Assembly: GCF_015062615.1 (NCBI RefSeq)
Contig: NZ_SUUH01000002.1
Span: 186,001-250,000 of the forward strand
DNA length: 64,000 nt
Direction of reading: 5' to 3'
Origin: Denitrobacterium detoxificans
GTDB lineage: Bacteria; Actinomycetota; Coriobacteriia; Coriobacteriales; Eggerthellaceae
Positions 8,099 through 16,995 of this stretch are shown piece by piece; the first letter of the stretch is position 1, and each line of letters begins with the position of its first letter. Position numbers and translations under genes: made by a program. Under the pieces are notes generated by a model, which was given only the letters and a program-made list of their open reading frames with translations, made no database searches and was not told the DNA's origin.

Positions 8099-10222
8099 AT
8101 GGCTCATCTTTCGAACTTGCAGGGCGTGGAAATGGCAGGCAAGCTGCCATCGGTGCGCCTTGCCAATCAGCCGTTTGAAATCGTTTCTCCGTTCGAGCCG
8201 GCAGGCGATCAGCCTCAGGCAATCGAGGCCCTAGCGCAGGGCGTGCGTGATGGCTTGCGCTACCAGACGCTTTTGGGCGTGACGGGCAGCGGCAAGACGT
8301 TCACTATGGCCAAGACCATCGAGGCCGTGCAGAAGCCCACGCTCGTCCTGGCGCCCAACAAGACGCTTGCGGCGCAGGAGGCGGCCGAGCTGCGCGAGTT
8401 CTTTCCCAATAACGCGGTGGTCTACTTCGTCTCGTACTACGATTACTATCAGCCCGAAGCCTACGTGCCTTCCACCGATACGTTCATCGAGAAAGATGCC
8501 TCCATCAACGAAGAGGTCGAGAAGCTGCGCCATGCGGCCACCTCTTCGCTGCTCTCGCGTCGCGACTGCATCGTTGTTGCGTCGGTGAGCTGCATTTACG
8601 GCATTGGCTCGCCTATGGACTATGCAGGCATGGCCGTGTTCGTGGACAAGCAAAAGCCTGCCGAGCGCGACGATGTCATTCATGAGCTCATCGACATCCA
8701 ATACGATCGCAACGACTACGAGCTTTCCCGAGGCACCTTCCGTGTGCGTGGCGATTCCATCGACGTCTTTCCGCCGTACGCCGACAATCCCGTGCGCATC
8801 GAATTCTGGGGCGACGAAATCGAGGAAATTGCCGAAATCGACAACGTGACCGGGGAAGTGCTCAACCATTACGAGGCGCTGCCCATCTGGCCGGCGTCGC
8901 ATTACGTGACGGCTCAGCCGAAGATGGATCATGCCATCAAGACGATTCGCGAGGAGCTGCGCGAGCGCCTGGAGCAATTCAAGGCCGAGGGCAAGCTTCT
9001 CGAGGCTCAGCGCCTGGAAATGCGCGTGAGCTATGACTTGGAAATGATGGAATCGATGGGCTTCTGCAGCGGCATCGAGAATTATTCGCGTCACCTGGAT
9101 GGACGCAAGCCAGGCGAGCCGCCGTATACGCTCATCGACTATTTCCCCGACGACTTCCTGTGCATTATCGACGAGAGCCATGTTACGGTGCCGCAGATTC
9201 GCGGCATGCACGAAGGCGACCGCTCTCGCAAGGTCACCCTTACCGAGCATGGGTTCCGCCTGCCGAGTTGCCTGGATAACCGTCCGCTCCGTTTTGACGA
9301 GTTCGAGGCGCGCGTTCCCCAGTTCATTTACGTATCAGCCACGCCGGGCGATTACGAGTTGCGCGTAAGCCAGAAGAACGTAGAGCAGATCATTCGTCCT
9401 ACGGGCCTGCTCGACCCCGAAATCATCGTGCGTCCCACGCTCTCGCAAATCGACGACATCATCGACGAAGCGCGCATTCGTGCCGAGCGCAATGAGCGCG
9501 TGCTTATTACCACGCTCACGAAGAAGATGGCCGAAGATCTTACCGACCACCTGCTTGATGAGGGCATTCGCGCGCGCTATATGCATTCCGACATCGGCAC
9601 GCTCGAGCGCGTCGAGATCCTGCGCGAGCTGCGCCAGGGCACGTTCGATGTGCTCGTGGGCATCAATCTGCTGCGTGAGGGCCTCGACTTGCCCGAGGTA
9701 TCCCTCGTGGCTATTCTCGATGCCGACAAGGAAGGCTTCCTGCGCAATCACCGTTCGCTCATTCAGACCATTGGTCGTGCGGCTCGTAATGCGTCGGGTC
9801 AGGTAATCATGTATGCCGATAAGCGCACCGATTCCATGGACCTTGCCATTACCGAAACGGAGCGTCGTCGTGGCTTGCAGATGAAGTTCAACAAGGAACA
9901 TGGCATTACGCCCAAGACGGTGAACAAGGCCATCAACGACATCATGGATTACGTGGAAGAAGAAGTGGGGAATACCACGGCCGAGCAGGTAAACAAGGAG
10001 CTTGCCGAGCTGTCCCGCGAAGAAGTGCTGCGCGTCATTACCTCCATGGAAGACGATATGCAGCGTGCGTCCCAGGCCATGGATTTCGAGGAAGCTGCTC
10101 GTCTGCGCGACCAGGTCGTGCAGCTGCGAAGCCGCTTCGAGGGCGAATCGGAAGAGGCCGCCCTCGAAAAGCTGCGTAAGACTGCCCGCAAGGGCAGCGA
10201 TTTTGGAAGACGGAAGCGCTAG
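8099..10222 (+). CDS. uvrB: Excinuclease ABC subunit B
   Basis: A 707-residue DNA-damage recognition helicase of nucleotide excision repair. It has Walker A GVTGSGKT (60-67), the beta-hairpin YYDYYQPEAYVPSTDTFIEKD inserted in the DNA, and the IDESH box. Helicase motifs V-VI follow (LLREGLDLPEVSLV, QTIGRAARN), then a C-terminal UVR motif (AMDFEEAARLRDQV) that binds UvrC. The start is not certain: ATG 8099 is 4 bases after coaE, while ATG 8132 would give 696 residues. Its TAG overlaps tail-to-tail with the stop of the opposing amidohydrolase gene. uvrA and uvrC are not in the window. Confidence 0.97.
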   Translation: MAHLSNLQGVEMAGKLPSVRLANQPFEIVSPFEPAGDQPQAIEALAQGVRDGLRYQTLLGVTGSGKTFTMAKTIEAVQKPTLVLAPNKTLAAQEAAELREFFPNNAVVYFVSYYDYYQPEAYVPSTDTFIEKDASINEEVEKLRHAATSSLLSRRDCIVVASVSCIYGIGSPMDYAGMAVFVDKQKPAERDDVIHELIDIQYDRNDYELSRGTFRVRGDSIDVFPPYADNPVRIEFWGDEIEEIAEIDNVTGEVLNHYEALPIWPASHYVTAQPKMDHAIKTIREELRERLEQFKAEGKLLEAQRLEMRVSYDLEMMESMGFCSGIENYSRHLDGRKPGEPPYTLIDYFPDDFLCIIDESHVTVPQIRGMHEGDRSRKVTLTEHGFRLPSCLDNRPLRFDEFEARVPQFIYVSATPGDYELRVSQKNVEQIIRPTGLLDPEIIVRPTLSQIDDIIDEARIRAERNERVLITTLTKKMAEDLTDHLLDEGIRARYMHSDIGTLERVEILRELRQGTFDVLVGINLLREGLDLPEVSLVAILDADKEGFLRNHRSLIQTIGRAARNASGQVIMYADKRTDSMDLAITETERRRGLQMKFNKEHGITPKTVNKAINDIMDYVEEEVGNTTAEQVNKELAELSREEVLRVITSMEDDMQRASQAMDFEEAARLRDQVVQLRSRFEGESEEAALEKLRKTARKGSDFGRRKR

Positions 10223-11415
10223 GCGCCTGCGTACGTCTGAAGGTAGTCGATAGCGTATTGCGCGTAGAGTGCCGTGGATACGGTAAGCGCGTCTTCGTCT
10301 ATGTCAAAGCTCTTGTTGTGATGAGAGACCTGCGTGTTGGGGCGCTCTGCGTTTGCAGACCCCACGAAGGCATACGCTCCGGGTACGCGATTGATCAGCT
10401 CTGCCATGTCGTCGCCCTGGAGGGAAGCGGGTCGGTTGGTGATGACCTTCTCTTCGCCGAAAAGGGAAGCGGCAGTGCGCTGCGCTTCGTGGCTTGACGT
10501 TTCTTCGTTGATGAGGGGCGACGTGTAGTCTTCGAAGCGAATGGATGCCGTGCCGCCGTAGATGCGCGCGGTGCTGCAGGCCAATTCCTCTAGTTCGCGT
10601 TTTACCTGCTCCCTCGTTTTGGGCGTGAGCGCGCGGATGGTCCCCTCAATGACGGCGGATTCGGCTACGACGTTGTATGCCGTTCCGGCGGTCAATTTCC
10701 CAATGCCTATCAGCACGCTGTTAGTGGGGTTCACGCGGCGCGTTACAAGGGCCTGGGCTGCCACGACGATCTGCGAGGCAATGTAGAGGGCATCGATGCC
10801 GGCTTCGGGCGTGGAGACGTGCGCACCCTTGCCGGAGATGGCAATGTTGAAGTAATCGACGGAAGCGTTATTGGGGCCAGGCGTGATGACGACCGAGCCC
10901 ACGGGAACGTTCGAGGCCATGTGGATGCCGAACGTACGCGAGGCGATGTCCAAGGCGCCGCTTTCCACGACCTTGTGTCCGCCGTAGCCTACCTCTTCGC
11001 CTTCCTGGAACACCAGGCGCACCGTGCCGCCAAATAGATGGCGGTTGCGTACGAGCACGCGTGCCGCCCCAATGAGCCCTGCGATATGGGCATCATGACC
11101 GCAGGCATGCATGACGCCAGGTACCTGCGATGCGTAGGGGCGGTCGTCGGCTTCTTGTACGGGGAGCGCGTCAATGTCCGCGCGAAGTACGATGGCGTTA
11201 TTCCCGGGTAGTTCGCCCGTGATGTCCGCATAGAGCGAATGTTCGGGGATGCGATGAACTTCCAGGCCCAACGATGAGAGCTCTTCGATGATGCGCTCGT
11301 TCGTGGCGTCTTCATGCCGCGAGAGCTCGGGGTGCTGGTGAAAATGCCTGCGGAGGCCAACGACATACGCGTGGTCTTCCGCTACTGCCTGGAGAATCGT
11401 TTCAACTGTGCTCAT
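10219..11415 (-). CDS. M20-family amidohydrolase (N-acyl amino acid hydrolase type)
   Basis: A 398-residue metal-dependent hydrolase of the M20D group that removes acyl groups from amino acids. Visible are HQHPELSRHE near residue 26, the metal-site motif MHACGHDAH (102-110), EGEE (138-141) and the dimerisation domain with ISGKGAHVSTPEAGIDAL. ATG 11415 has an AAAGAAG site upstream and fits the usual N-terminus. It is the last gene of a minus-strand operon after metN, metI and metQ, so it may release methionine or another amino acid from an acylated form brought in by the transporter. That link is inference from gene order. Confidence 0.88.
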   Translation of the reverse strand: MSTVETILQAVAEDHAYVVGLRRHFHQHPELSRHEDATNERIIEELSSLGLEVHRIPEHSLYADITGELPGNNAIVLRADIDALPVQEADDRPYASQVPGVMHACGHDAHIAGLIGAARVLVRNRHLFGGTVRLVFQEGEEVGYGGHKVVESGALDIASRTFGIHMASNVPVGSVVITPGPNNASVDYFNIAISGKGAHVSTPEAGIDALYIASQIVVAAQALVTRRVNPTNSVLIGIGKLTAGTAYNVVAESAVIEGTIRALTPKTREQVKRELEELACSTARIYGGTASIRFEDYTSPLINEETSSHEAQRTAASLFGEEKVITNRPASLQGDDMAELINRVPGAYAFVGSANAERPNTQVSHHNKSFDIDEDALTVSTALYAQYAIDYLQTYAGA

Positions 11416-11487
11416 AGTGTCTTCTTTCAAGAAGGGGCAGCTCGCAGAGCCGCCCCTTGTCAATTCGTTGTTCGATGCTGTTGATTG

Positions 11488-12414
11488 CTAAGCCGCCTGG
11501 CCAGCTGCTTCCTTGATGGCGTCGATGGAGTCGTACGCGTGGGAGTAGAGCGAAAGGGGTGCCATGATGCTGTCGCCGATTGCGGTGATGTCATAGCCAA
11601 TCGAGCTTACTTCATTGGCCAGGTATGCCTTGTGCTGGAAGGAGTTCAGATCGATTTCGCCCGAGTTCAGAGCCTCGTTGGGCAGGGTGTACGCATCGAA
11701 AGTGACGAGTTCGATGTAGATGCCAGCGTTCTGCTCGTCGAGGACCTTCTGCACGGCCTTCCAGTAGTCATTGGAGGAGCCGCAGACGCCCACCTTCACG
11801 ACCGTCTTGCCGTCACTGCTGGAGGAGTACGAGTCGATTTCCTTGATGAATGCGTCGTCGGCCACATCGGATGCGTCGTAGTCGAATGCCGGGATAAAGG
11901 CTTCCTGGTACTTGCCCACGATGTACTTGGCCACGGTCTGCGTCTGGAGCGCGTTTACAATCGTCTTGTAGGTGGCATTGTTGACCTCGCTGCTGCGCGC
12001 GACGACGACGTTCACGTAGGGGTTTTCACCCGAGTCGGAGTCCTGCGATTCGGTGATCAGTGCGTCCTTCGAGGGAGTGAGGCCTGCGGGAATTGCGTAG
12101 GTGCCGTTGACCGCGGCAGCACCGAAGTCATCGAGCGTAGAGGGGAGCGTGTTGGCGGCCGAAGGGACGATTTCCACGTTGTACAGGTACTTCGTAATGT
12201 CCTTCACTTCGGGCGTGTAACCGGCGTTGGGGTCTACCTCGATAAGCCCTGCTTCTTCCAACAGCTTAATGGCACGACCGCCATTGGTGGAATCATCGGG
12301 AATGCCGATCTTTACGGTACTGCTGGAAGCGGAAGCGCCGCAGCCAGCGAGCGCGATTACCGTTACCGCGGCAAAGGCCGCGAGTGCCAGCTTCTTGAGC
12401 GTTGTCTTTTTCAT
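11488..12414 (-). CDS. metQ: MetQ/NlpA-type substrate-binding lipoprotein, apparently circularly permuted
   Basis: A 308-residue ABC-transporter lipoprotein with signal peptide and lipobox LAGC (lipidated Cys25). Both MetQ lobes are recognisable but in swapped order. Residues 34-177 (KIGIPDDSTNGGRAIKLLEEAGL ... AAVNGTYAI ... NPYVNVVVAR ... FIPAF) match the second half of canonical MetQ. Residues 205-303 (VKVGVCGSSNDYW ... ALNSGEIDLNSFQHKAYL ... PLSLYS) match the first half. A Ser/Asp-rich linker (178-204) joins the old C-terminus to the old N-terminus. It sits directly after metI in the operon and should bind methionine or a related amino acid outside the membrane. The ribosome site GGGAGG is clear. 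Confidence 0.9.
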   Translation of the reverse strand: MKKTTLKKLALAAFAAVTVIALAGCGASASSSTVKIGIPDDSTNGGRAIKLLEEAGLIEVDPNAGYTPEVKDITKYLYNVEIVPSAANTLPSTLDDFGAAAVNGTYAIPAGLTPSKDALITESQDSDSGENPYVNVVVARSSEVNNATYKTIVNALQTQTVAKYIVGKYQEAFIPAFDYDASDVADDAFIKEIDSYSSSSDGKTVVKVGVCGSSNDYWKAVQKVLDEQNAGIYIELVTFDAYTLPNEALNSGEIDLNSFQHKAYLANEVSSIGYDITAIGDSIMAPLSLYSHAYDSIDAIKEAAGQAA

Positions 12415-12483
12415 AATTACCTCCCTTGTATCTTTCTCATTCAGAAGTGGTTTGCGCGCGTGTGCGGATTAGAGCGAACGCAC

Positions 12484-13179
12484 TTATCTTCCGAAGAGGT
12501 GCCTATTGGTAGTGCGGCGTGCCAGCAGGTTGCCCACGCCCTGGATGATGCTGATGATGACCATCAGAAGGATGACGCATGCGTTTACGACGTCCTGGTG
12601 ATGAAGGTTCTGGCCGTAGTTGATGGCGAAGCTGCCAATGCCGCCTGCGCCTACGGCGCCTGCCATCGTAGTGAGGCCGATGAGCGAAATAGCCGTGATG
12701 GTGGTGGCTCGGATGAGTTCGGGCAGGGCTTCCGGCAGGTATACGCGGAAGATGATGCCCATGGTGCCCGACCCGAATGCACGGGCTGCTTCGATCTTGC
12801 CCTTGTCTACGCTCACGAGCGCGGTTTCCACCTGGCGCGTGTAGAAGGGCACGGCGCCGAATACCAACGGTACGATAGCGCCAGCCACGCCAATGGCGGT
12901 GCCCGTGATGAGCCTGGTGAGCGGAATCAGGAAGATGAGCAGAATCACGAAGGGGATCGAACGGAAGAAATTCGTGATGAGCGTATCGATTCCGAAGATG
13001 ACCTTGTTGGGTGCAATGCCGTCGGGCCTGGTTACGGTAAGGGCGATGCCGAAGGCAAGGCCAATGACGAACGTGAGGATGCCCGAGATCGCGAACATCT
13101 GGAACGTGGCGATGATGCTATCGACGAAGATGTCGTTGTAGCTTACGACATTAGGAAAGAGCGTTTGCAGAAGGTCCAT
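12484..13179 (-). CDS. metI: Methionine-type ABC transporter permease
   Basis: A 231-residue membrane protein with five or six hydrophobic helices, of the MetI family. The cytoplasmic EAA loop that couples to the ATPase is present near residues 130-160 (IEAARAFGSGTMGIIFRVYLPEALP). The helix before it holds FRSIPFVILLIFLIPLTRLI, characteristic of MetI. Its start overlaps the end of metN by 29 bases, indicating translational coupling. With MetN and MetQ it forms the importer in the cytoplasmic membrane. Confidence 0.93.
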   Translation of the reverse strand: MDLLQTLFPNVVSYNDIFVDSIIATFQMFAISGILTFVIGLAFGIALTVTRPDGIAPNKVIFGIDTLITNFFRSIPFVILLIFLIPLTRLITGTAIGVAGAIVPLVFGAVPFYTRQVETALVSVDKGKIEAARAFGSGTMGIIFRVYLPEALPELIRATTITAISLIGLTTMAGAVGAGGIGSFAINYGQNLHHQDVVNACVILLMVIISIIQGVGNLLARRTTNRHLFGR

Positions 13180-14242
13180 GACCGATTACCTCCGTTCGGA
13201 CGTTGCGCGAGCGCCAATACTCGATGACGTTCTGGGTGATTTCCTGGGTGCCCTTCAGCTGAACCACCATGTGGCCCAGCGGCTTGCCCTGCAGCCATTC
13301 GATGTTGGCGAGCAGAATATTGATATGCACGTCGAACTGCTTGGCGGTATCGGCGATGAGTTCGTCATTCACCGACGTATCGTCGAAGGTGAGCTTCGCC
13401 AGAATGCCTTCGGTGCCGTACTTTTCGCGTAGTACGTCGAGGCTTTCGAGGTTTTCGCCCTTCGAGACGAACTTGCGGGTGATTTCTTCGCGCGGGTTCG
13501 AGAAAATCTCGTAAACCGTTCCGCTCTCTACGGCCTTGCCGCCTTCCATGACGGTGACCTTGTTGCAGATGGTCTTGATGACCGACATTTCGTGCGTGAT
13601 GATGACGATCGTAAGGCCCAAGCGTGCGTTGATGTCTTTCAGTAGCGCCAGAACCGAAGCGGTTGCCTCGGGGTCGAGTGCCGAAGTGGCTTCGTCGGAG
13701 AGCAGGATCTTCGGGTCGTTGGCTAGGGCGCGCGCGATGGCAACGCGCTGCTTCTGACCGCCCGAGAGCTCAGCGGGGAACGACTTGGCCTTGTCCTTCA
13801 GGTCTACCAGCTCTAGGAGCTCGGTTACCTTCGCTTCGATGTCCTGGGGCGATTTACCCGTATGGCGCAGGGGGTAGGCTACGTTCTCGAATACGGTGGA
13901 GCGGTCGAGCAGGTTGAAGTGTTGGAAAATCATTCCGATGGAAGAGCGAAGCTTGCGTAGCTTGGCGGGGGAGACGGGCTCTTCCTGCGGATTGCTCTCG
14001 TCCGAGTGAAATACGCTTCCGTTTTCGCAACGGAGTGTACCAAATCCGTCGATTTCGATGGTGCCTGCGGTGGGAGTCTCAAGGAAGTTGAGGCAGCGAA
14101 CGAGGGTGGATTTGCCTGCTCCTGAGTAGCCGATAACGCCGTAGATATCGCCCTGCTCGATGGTGAGCGATACGTTATCGACGGCAGTGAAATCACCCCC
14201 GTTTGAACTGAACGTCTTTGTCAGTCCCGTTGTCTTTAGCAT
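13151..14242 (-). CDS. metN: Methionine-type ABC transporter ATP-binding protein
   Basis: A 363-residue ABC ATPase. It has Walker A GYSGAGKST (38-46), Q-loop MIFQHFNLLDRSTVFENV, signature LSGGQKQR, Walker B ILLSDEATSALD and switch His in ITHE. The C-terminal 90 residues form the NIL/ACT-like domain (from ILAKLTFDD), which in MetN binds methionine and shuts the transporter. An insert of about 25 polar residues lies between the first beta strands and the Q-loop (ENGSVFHSDESNPQEEPVSP). ATG 14242 is preferred to the upstream in-frame start because homology begins there. Confidence 0.94.
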   Translation of the reverse strand: MLKTTGLTKTFSSNGGDFTAVDNVSLTIEQGDIYGVIGYSGAGKSTLVRCLNFLETPTAGTIEIDGFGTLRCENGSVFHSDESNPQEEPVSPAKLRKLRSSIGMIFQHFNLLDRSTVFENVAYPLRHTGKSPQDIEAKVTELLELVDLKDKAKSFPAELSGGQKQRVAIARALANDPKILLSDEATSALDPEATASVLALLKDINARLGLTIVIITHEMSVIKTICNKVTVMEGGKAVESGTVYEIFSNPREEITRKFVSKGENLESLDVLREKYGTEGILAKLTFDDTSVNDELIADTAKQFDVHINILLANIEWLQGKPLGHMVVQLKGTQEITQNVIEYWRSRNVRTEVIGHGPSANALS

Positions 14243-14335
14243 TCCCCAGGTTCCCCTTCCTGTGTTTCGTTTAATCCATAACACGGGATTATTTCCGATG
14301 TTCAGGGTGGGCGGTAGGGGCCTAATATCGATGTC

Positions 14336-14360
14336 CTGTTATCTGAAATACGGATAACAG
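14336..14360. promoter_or_regulatory. Inverted repeat CTGTTATC-N9-GATAACAG upstream of metN
   Basis: Perfect 8-bp arms with a 9-base spacer lie about 95 bases upstream of metN. This is an operator-like dyad. No SAM riboswitch or T-box core is seen in 14243-14449, so control by a DNA-binding protein is more likely; this is inference. Between this dyad and the end of the next gene upstream, 14381-14419 forms a second nested hairpin (CAAAGGC/GCCTTTG outside, CTAACG/CGTTAG inside) without a T-run. Confidence 0.45.
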
Positions 14361-14449
14361 TATCTAACCTGGGATATCTGCAAAGGCGATGGCTAACGAG
14401 GTGCGTTAGGCTGCCTTTGGATGGTGTATGCGAGGGTATGTCTGTCCAT

Positions 14450-16093
14450 CTACTCTTTGTACATGAGCGCGATGGTGTAGTACCCGCGTTCGTAGGGCCT
14501 ATACACTTGCTGGCTCCACAGCAGCGTGATGCCGTCCTTCTGCTCCAGGTCGGTTACGTCGCGTGGGGGCACGGCGTCGGTTGATTGGCCAAGTACCCAG
14601 AATTGGCCATGGTAGTCGGCCAGCATCGTTTCCCAGCTTGAGTCGATTATCAGGTTGTCGCCGTAGCAGGAGTATGCAAGCGCCCAGTTTCCCTTCTGCC
14701 AATTAAGGTAGTGCTGTTCCAGGTCGGGGAAGTAGACGGCCGTTACGCCCATGATTCCGATGTCGCTAGAAACGACTAGGTCGCCTTCCTGTATCTGCTC
14801 GGCCATGTAGTCGAAGAATTCGTTGTTCTTGTCGCTGTAGTCGTCCTGCACGATGAGCAGCTGGTTGAGCGATGAGATGGCAATGAATAGCAGGCAGAAC
14901 ATGATGGTGATGCGCTTGCGGTGCAGGCGGAAGAGTATCCAGGCGATGCCGAAGATGAGCGGCCCAATAGCGCAGAACATATAGCGGAAGTACACCATGA
15001 ACGAATGCATGAGAATGGATGCCAGCCCGGCGATGACTCCCAGGCCAACGTATATGGCAATGCCCAGGAACGCCGGGAACCACGAGGGGGAGGTGAGCGT
15101 GCGCCATACGCGACGCCACCAGCTTGCATCGCGTTTCGGGTAAGCGTATTTCAAACGCTTGCGAAGCGAGGGGCGCCGCTTGCGCTTGATGCACTCCCGT
15201 ATGATGAGCGCGATGAGGATGGCGAGCGCGATGATGACGACCCAGACCACGATGCGGGGAACTAGGCCGTAGTCGCCCTTCCATGCGAAGTCGATCTGCA
15301 TGGTGATGAGGGGGTACCGCGCCAGAGCGATAAGCGTATCGGGGAAGGTGAATTGCGCCCAGTACGTGTTGGATACCACGCCTACCTGGCTGGCGAGCAC
15401 GCTGAGCCAGGGTGCGAAGAGGGCTACTTGCAGGGCGGCTTGTATCCAGAATGTCTTCAGGTCGCCTTTGCGCGTGCGTCGGTGCGCGATGAGGAAGCAC
15501 AAAAGCGCGAGATTGACCAGGAACACCGAGATAACGGCAAAGTAGTGCAGGTAGGCTGCCGTGATAGAGCAGATCATGAAGCGCACCCATGGTGCATGAG
15601 GCAGGCCGTCGGCGGGTATGCTCGTGCGGTTCAGACGCATGATGCGGAACGCGTATACGAAAGAGAGCATGACCATGCATGCTGCCCACGAATACATGCG
15701 GATTTCGATAGCTATGTATGAGACGTAGGGCGTGAAGAGCGCAAGCGTCGTGTAGATGAGGCCAACGCGCCAGCCGAAGTCACGACGCAGGTGCGTAAGG
15801 CCTATGGCCGCAAGCGCCACGGCGCCTAGCACGGTGAAGATGCGATATTCGGTGACGTAACCGCCGAGCAAGTGGATGATGTGCAACGCCCAGTAGAATA
15901 GTACGGGATGCACGTCGCCCGAGCCAATGCGCCAGATCTCACTGAAGGAATGGTCGGCGATGGCTACCGAGTAGCTTTCGTCGAACCAGAGGTTTTCGTG
16001 AAACGCGCCTGTGAGCAGGAATGCCGCGCCAATGAGTAGTACGAGCGCGTGGAATGCGGGGGAGGAGATGATGCGTTCAATTGTGTTCTTCAT
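14450..16093 (-). CDS. Polytopic membrane glycosyltransferase, GT39/PMT-like
   Basis: A 547-residue integral membrane protein with about 11-12 hydrophobic helices. The first periplasmic loop has LWFDESYSVAIADHSFSEI followed by DVHPVLFYWALHI. This is the Asp-Glu plus HP(P) signature of lipid-phosphosugar-dependent transferases of the PMT/ArnT superfamily. These move a sugar from a polyprenyl carrier to protein or a cell-surface glycan. The C-terminal 150 residues form a soluble domain. The ATG lacks a good ribosome site. The gene is monocistronic by appearance, and the acceptor is unknown. Confidence 0.75.
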   Translation of the reverse strand: MKNTIERIISSPAFHALVLLIGAAFLLTGAFHENLWFDESYSVAIADHSFSEIWRIGSGDVHPVLFYWALHIIHLLGGYVTEYRIFTVLGAVALAAIGLTHLRRDFGWRVGLIYTTLALFTPYVSYIAIEIRMYSWAACMVMLSFVYAFRIMRLNRTSIPADGLPHAPWVRFMICSITAAYLHYFAVISVFLVNLALLCFLIAHRRTRKGDLKTFWIQAALQVALFAPWLSVLASQVGVVSNTYWAQFTFPDTLIALARYPLITMQIDFAWKGDYGLVPRIVVWVVIIALAILIALIIRECIKRKRRPSLRKRLKYAYPKRDASWWRRVWRTLTSPSWFPAFLGIAIYVGLGVIAGLASILMHSFMVYFRYMFCAIGPLIFGIAWILFRLHRKRITIMFCLLFIAISSLNQLLIVQDDYSDKNNEFFDYMAEQIQEGDLVVSSDIGIMGVTAVYFPDLEQHYLNWQKGNWALAYSCYGDNLIIDSSWETMLADYHGQFWVLGQSTDAVPPRDVTDLEQKDGITLLWSQQVYRPYERGYYTIALMYKE

Positions 16094-16094
16094 A

Positions 16095-16119
16095 CCTGCA
16101 ATAGTAATTGCATTGCAGG
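16095..16119. promoter_or_regulatory. Inverted repeat CCTGCAAT-N9-ATTGCAGG at the glycosyltransferase start
   Basis: Perfect 8-bp arms, with a second overlapping dyad TGCAAT-AGTA-ATTGCA, end two bases before the gene start at 16093. On the minus strand a TACTAT -10 element (16101-16106) lies inside it, seven bases before the ATG. A protein bound here would block initiation directly. Confidence 0.45.
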
Positions 16120-16227
16120 TTGACGTGCGACTATTCGCTTAATGATGATATGAAAACGTCAAACTACTCCATATGAAGTAGCCGCCATGGCTATGAGATT
16201 GTAAGCAAGCGAATCGAAAAGGAAGAT

Positions 16228-16301
16228 TGGCTGGGCCAGCAGGATTCGAACCTACATAGCTGGTACCAAAAACCAGAGTCCTGCCATTGGACGATGGCCC
16301 A
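16228..16301 (-). tRNA. tRNA-Gln (anticodon TTG)
   Basis: The minus strand folds into a full cloverleaf. The acceptor is TGGGCCA/TGGCCCA and the D stem GTCC/GGAC. The anticodon stem is CTGGT/ACCAG with loop TTTTGGT (anticodon TTG). The T stem is GTAGG/CCTGC with loop TTCGAAT, and the discriminator base is G. The mature 71 nt span 16231-16301, and the 3' CCA is encoded in the DNA at 16228-16230. No other tRNA lies next to it. Confidence 0.95.
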
Positions 16302-16461
16302 GCGAATAGAAGCGCGTATGCGCGGTACGTAAGTCTACTTTGTCGGGGTCGTTCCGTCAAATACCTGGGGCGGCATCACCATATGCACACCGCTCCTTGT
16401 CGTGGGCCCCTTGCCTGCGGGCATGTGGGCTTTGGGAAGATGCCGTTTGCGAGCGGGCGAG

Positions 16462-16470
16462 TGCTAGAAT
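16462..16470 (+). promoter_or_regulatory. Extended -10 promoter directly before ybaK (leaderless)
   Basis: TGCTAGAAT ends six bases before the ATG at 16477, so transcription should begin at the start codon. No Shine-Dalgarno sequence is seen. Confidence 0.55.
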
Positions 16471-16476
16471 TGAGCC

Positions 16477-16959
16477 ATGGGTAAGAAGTTGCACAAGACA
16501 AATGCGATGCGCATTCTCGATTCCGAGGGCGTGGCGTATCGTACGGCTACGTACGAAGTCGATGAAAACGACCTTTCCGGCATGCACGTAGCTGCTTCGC
16601 TGGGGCAAGACCCCGAACAGCTTTTCAAAACGCTCGTTTTGGTGGGCGAGCGCATGGGGCATGTCGTATGCTGCATTCCCACGAATTGCGAACTCGATTT
16701 GAAGAAGGTCGCGCGCGCTGCGGGCGACAAGCGCGTGGAAATGCTGCCTCTCAAGAAGCTTACGCCCCTTACGGGGTATGTGCGTGGCGGATGTTCGCCT
16801 TTGGGCATGAAGAAGCAGTTCCCCACGTTCATCGACGAGACCGCGGTCCTATTCGATGAAATCTATATCAGCGCCGGCGAACGTGGCGAGCAGATTATCG
16901 TCAATGGCGAGGACCTGGCGCGCGTAGTGGGGGCAACCTTTGCCGATTTGTGCATGTAG
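16477..16959 (+). CDS. ybaK: Cys-tRNA(Pro)/Cys-tRNA(Cys) deacylase YbaK/EbsC family
   Basis: A 160-residue single-domain editing protein that hydrolyses mischarged Cys-tRNA(Pro). The catalytic lysine lies in QLFKTLVL (Lys51). The motifs GYVRGGCSPLGMKKQFPTF and ISAGERGEQI are those of YbaK. It is probably leaderless, since a -10 element sits six bases upstream. map follows after about 36 bases, so they may be co-transcribed. Confidence 0.93.
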   Translation: MGKKLHKTNAMRILDSEGVAYRTATYEVDENDLSGMHVAASLGQDPEQLFKTLVLVGERMGHVVCCIPTNCELDLKKVARAAGDKRVEMLPLKKLTPLTGYVRGGCSPLGMKKQFPTFIDETAVLFDEIYISAGERGEQIIVNGEDLARVVGATFADLCM

Positions 16960-16995
16960 CGACCGGCGCGTTTACGAGGAAATGTGGGGATTGGA

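Noticed and set aside
11488..12414. Two separate MetQ fragments or an assembly rearrangement
   Set aside because: One continuous frame runs from signal peptide to stop, with a natural linker and intact flanking genes; a misassembly would not be expected to preserve signal peptide first and stop last.
11485..13227. Long plus-strand reading frame opposite metQ/metI
   Set aside because: It is the antisense shadow of well-identified genes, with low-complexity Asp/Gly/Val content and no family motif or ribosome site.
14243..14449. SAM or T-box riboswitch upstream of metN
   Set aside because: The conserved cores of these RNAs are not visible; only inverted repeats without the expected junction sequences are present.
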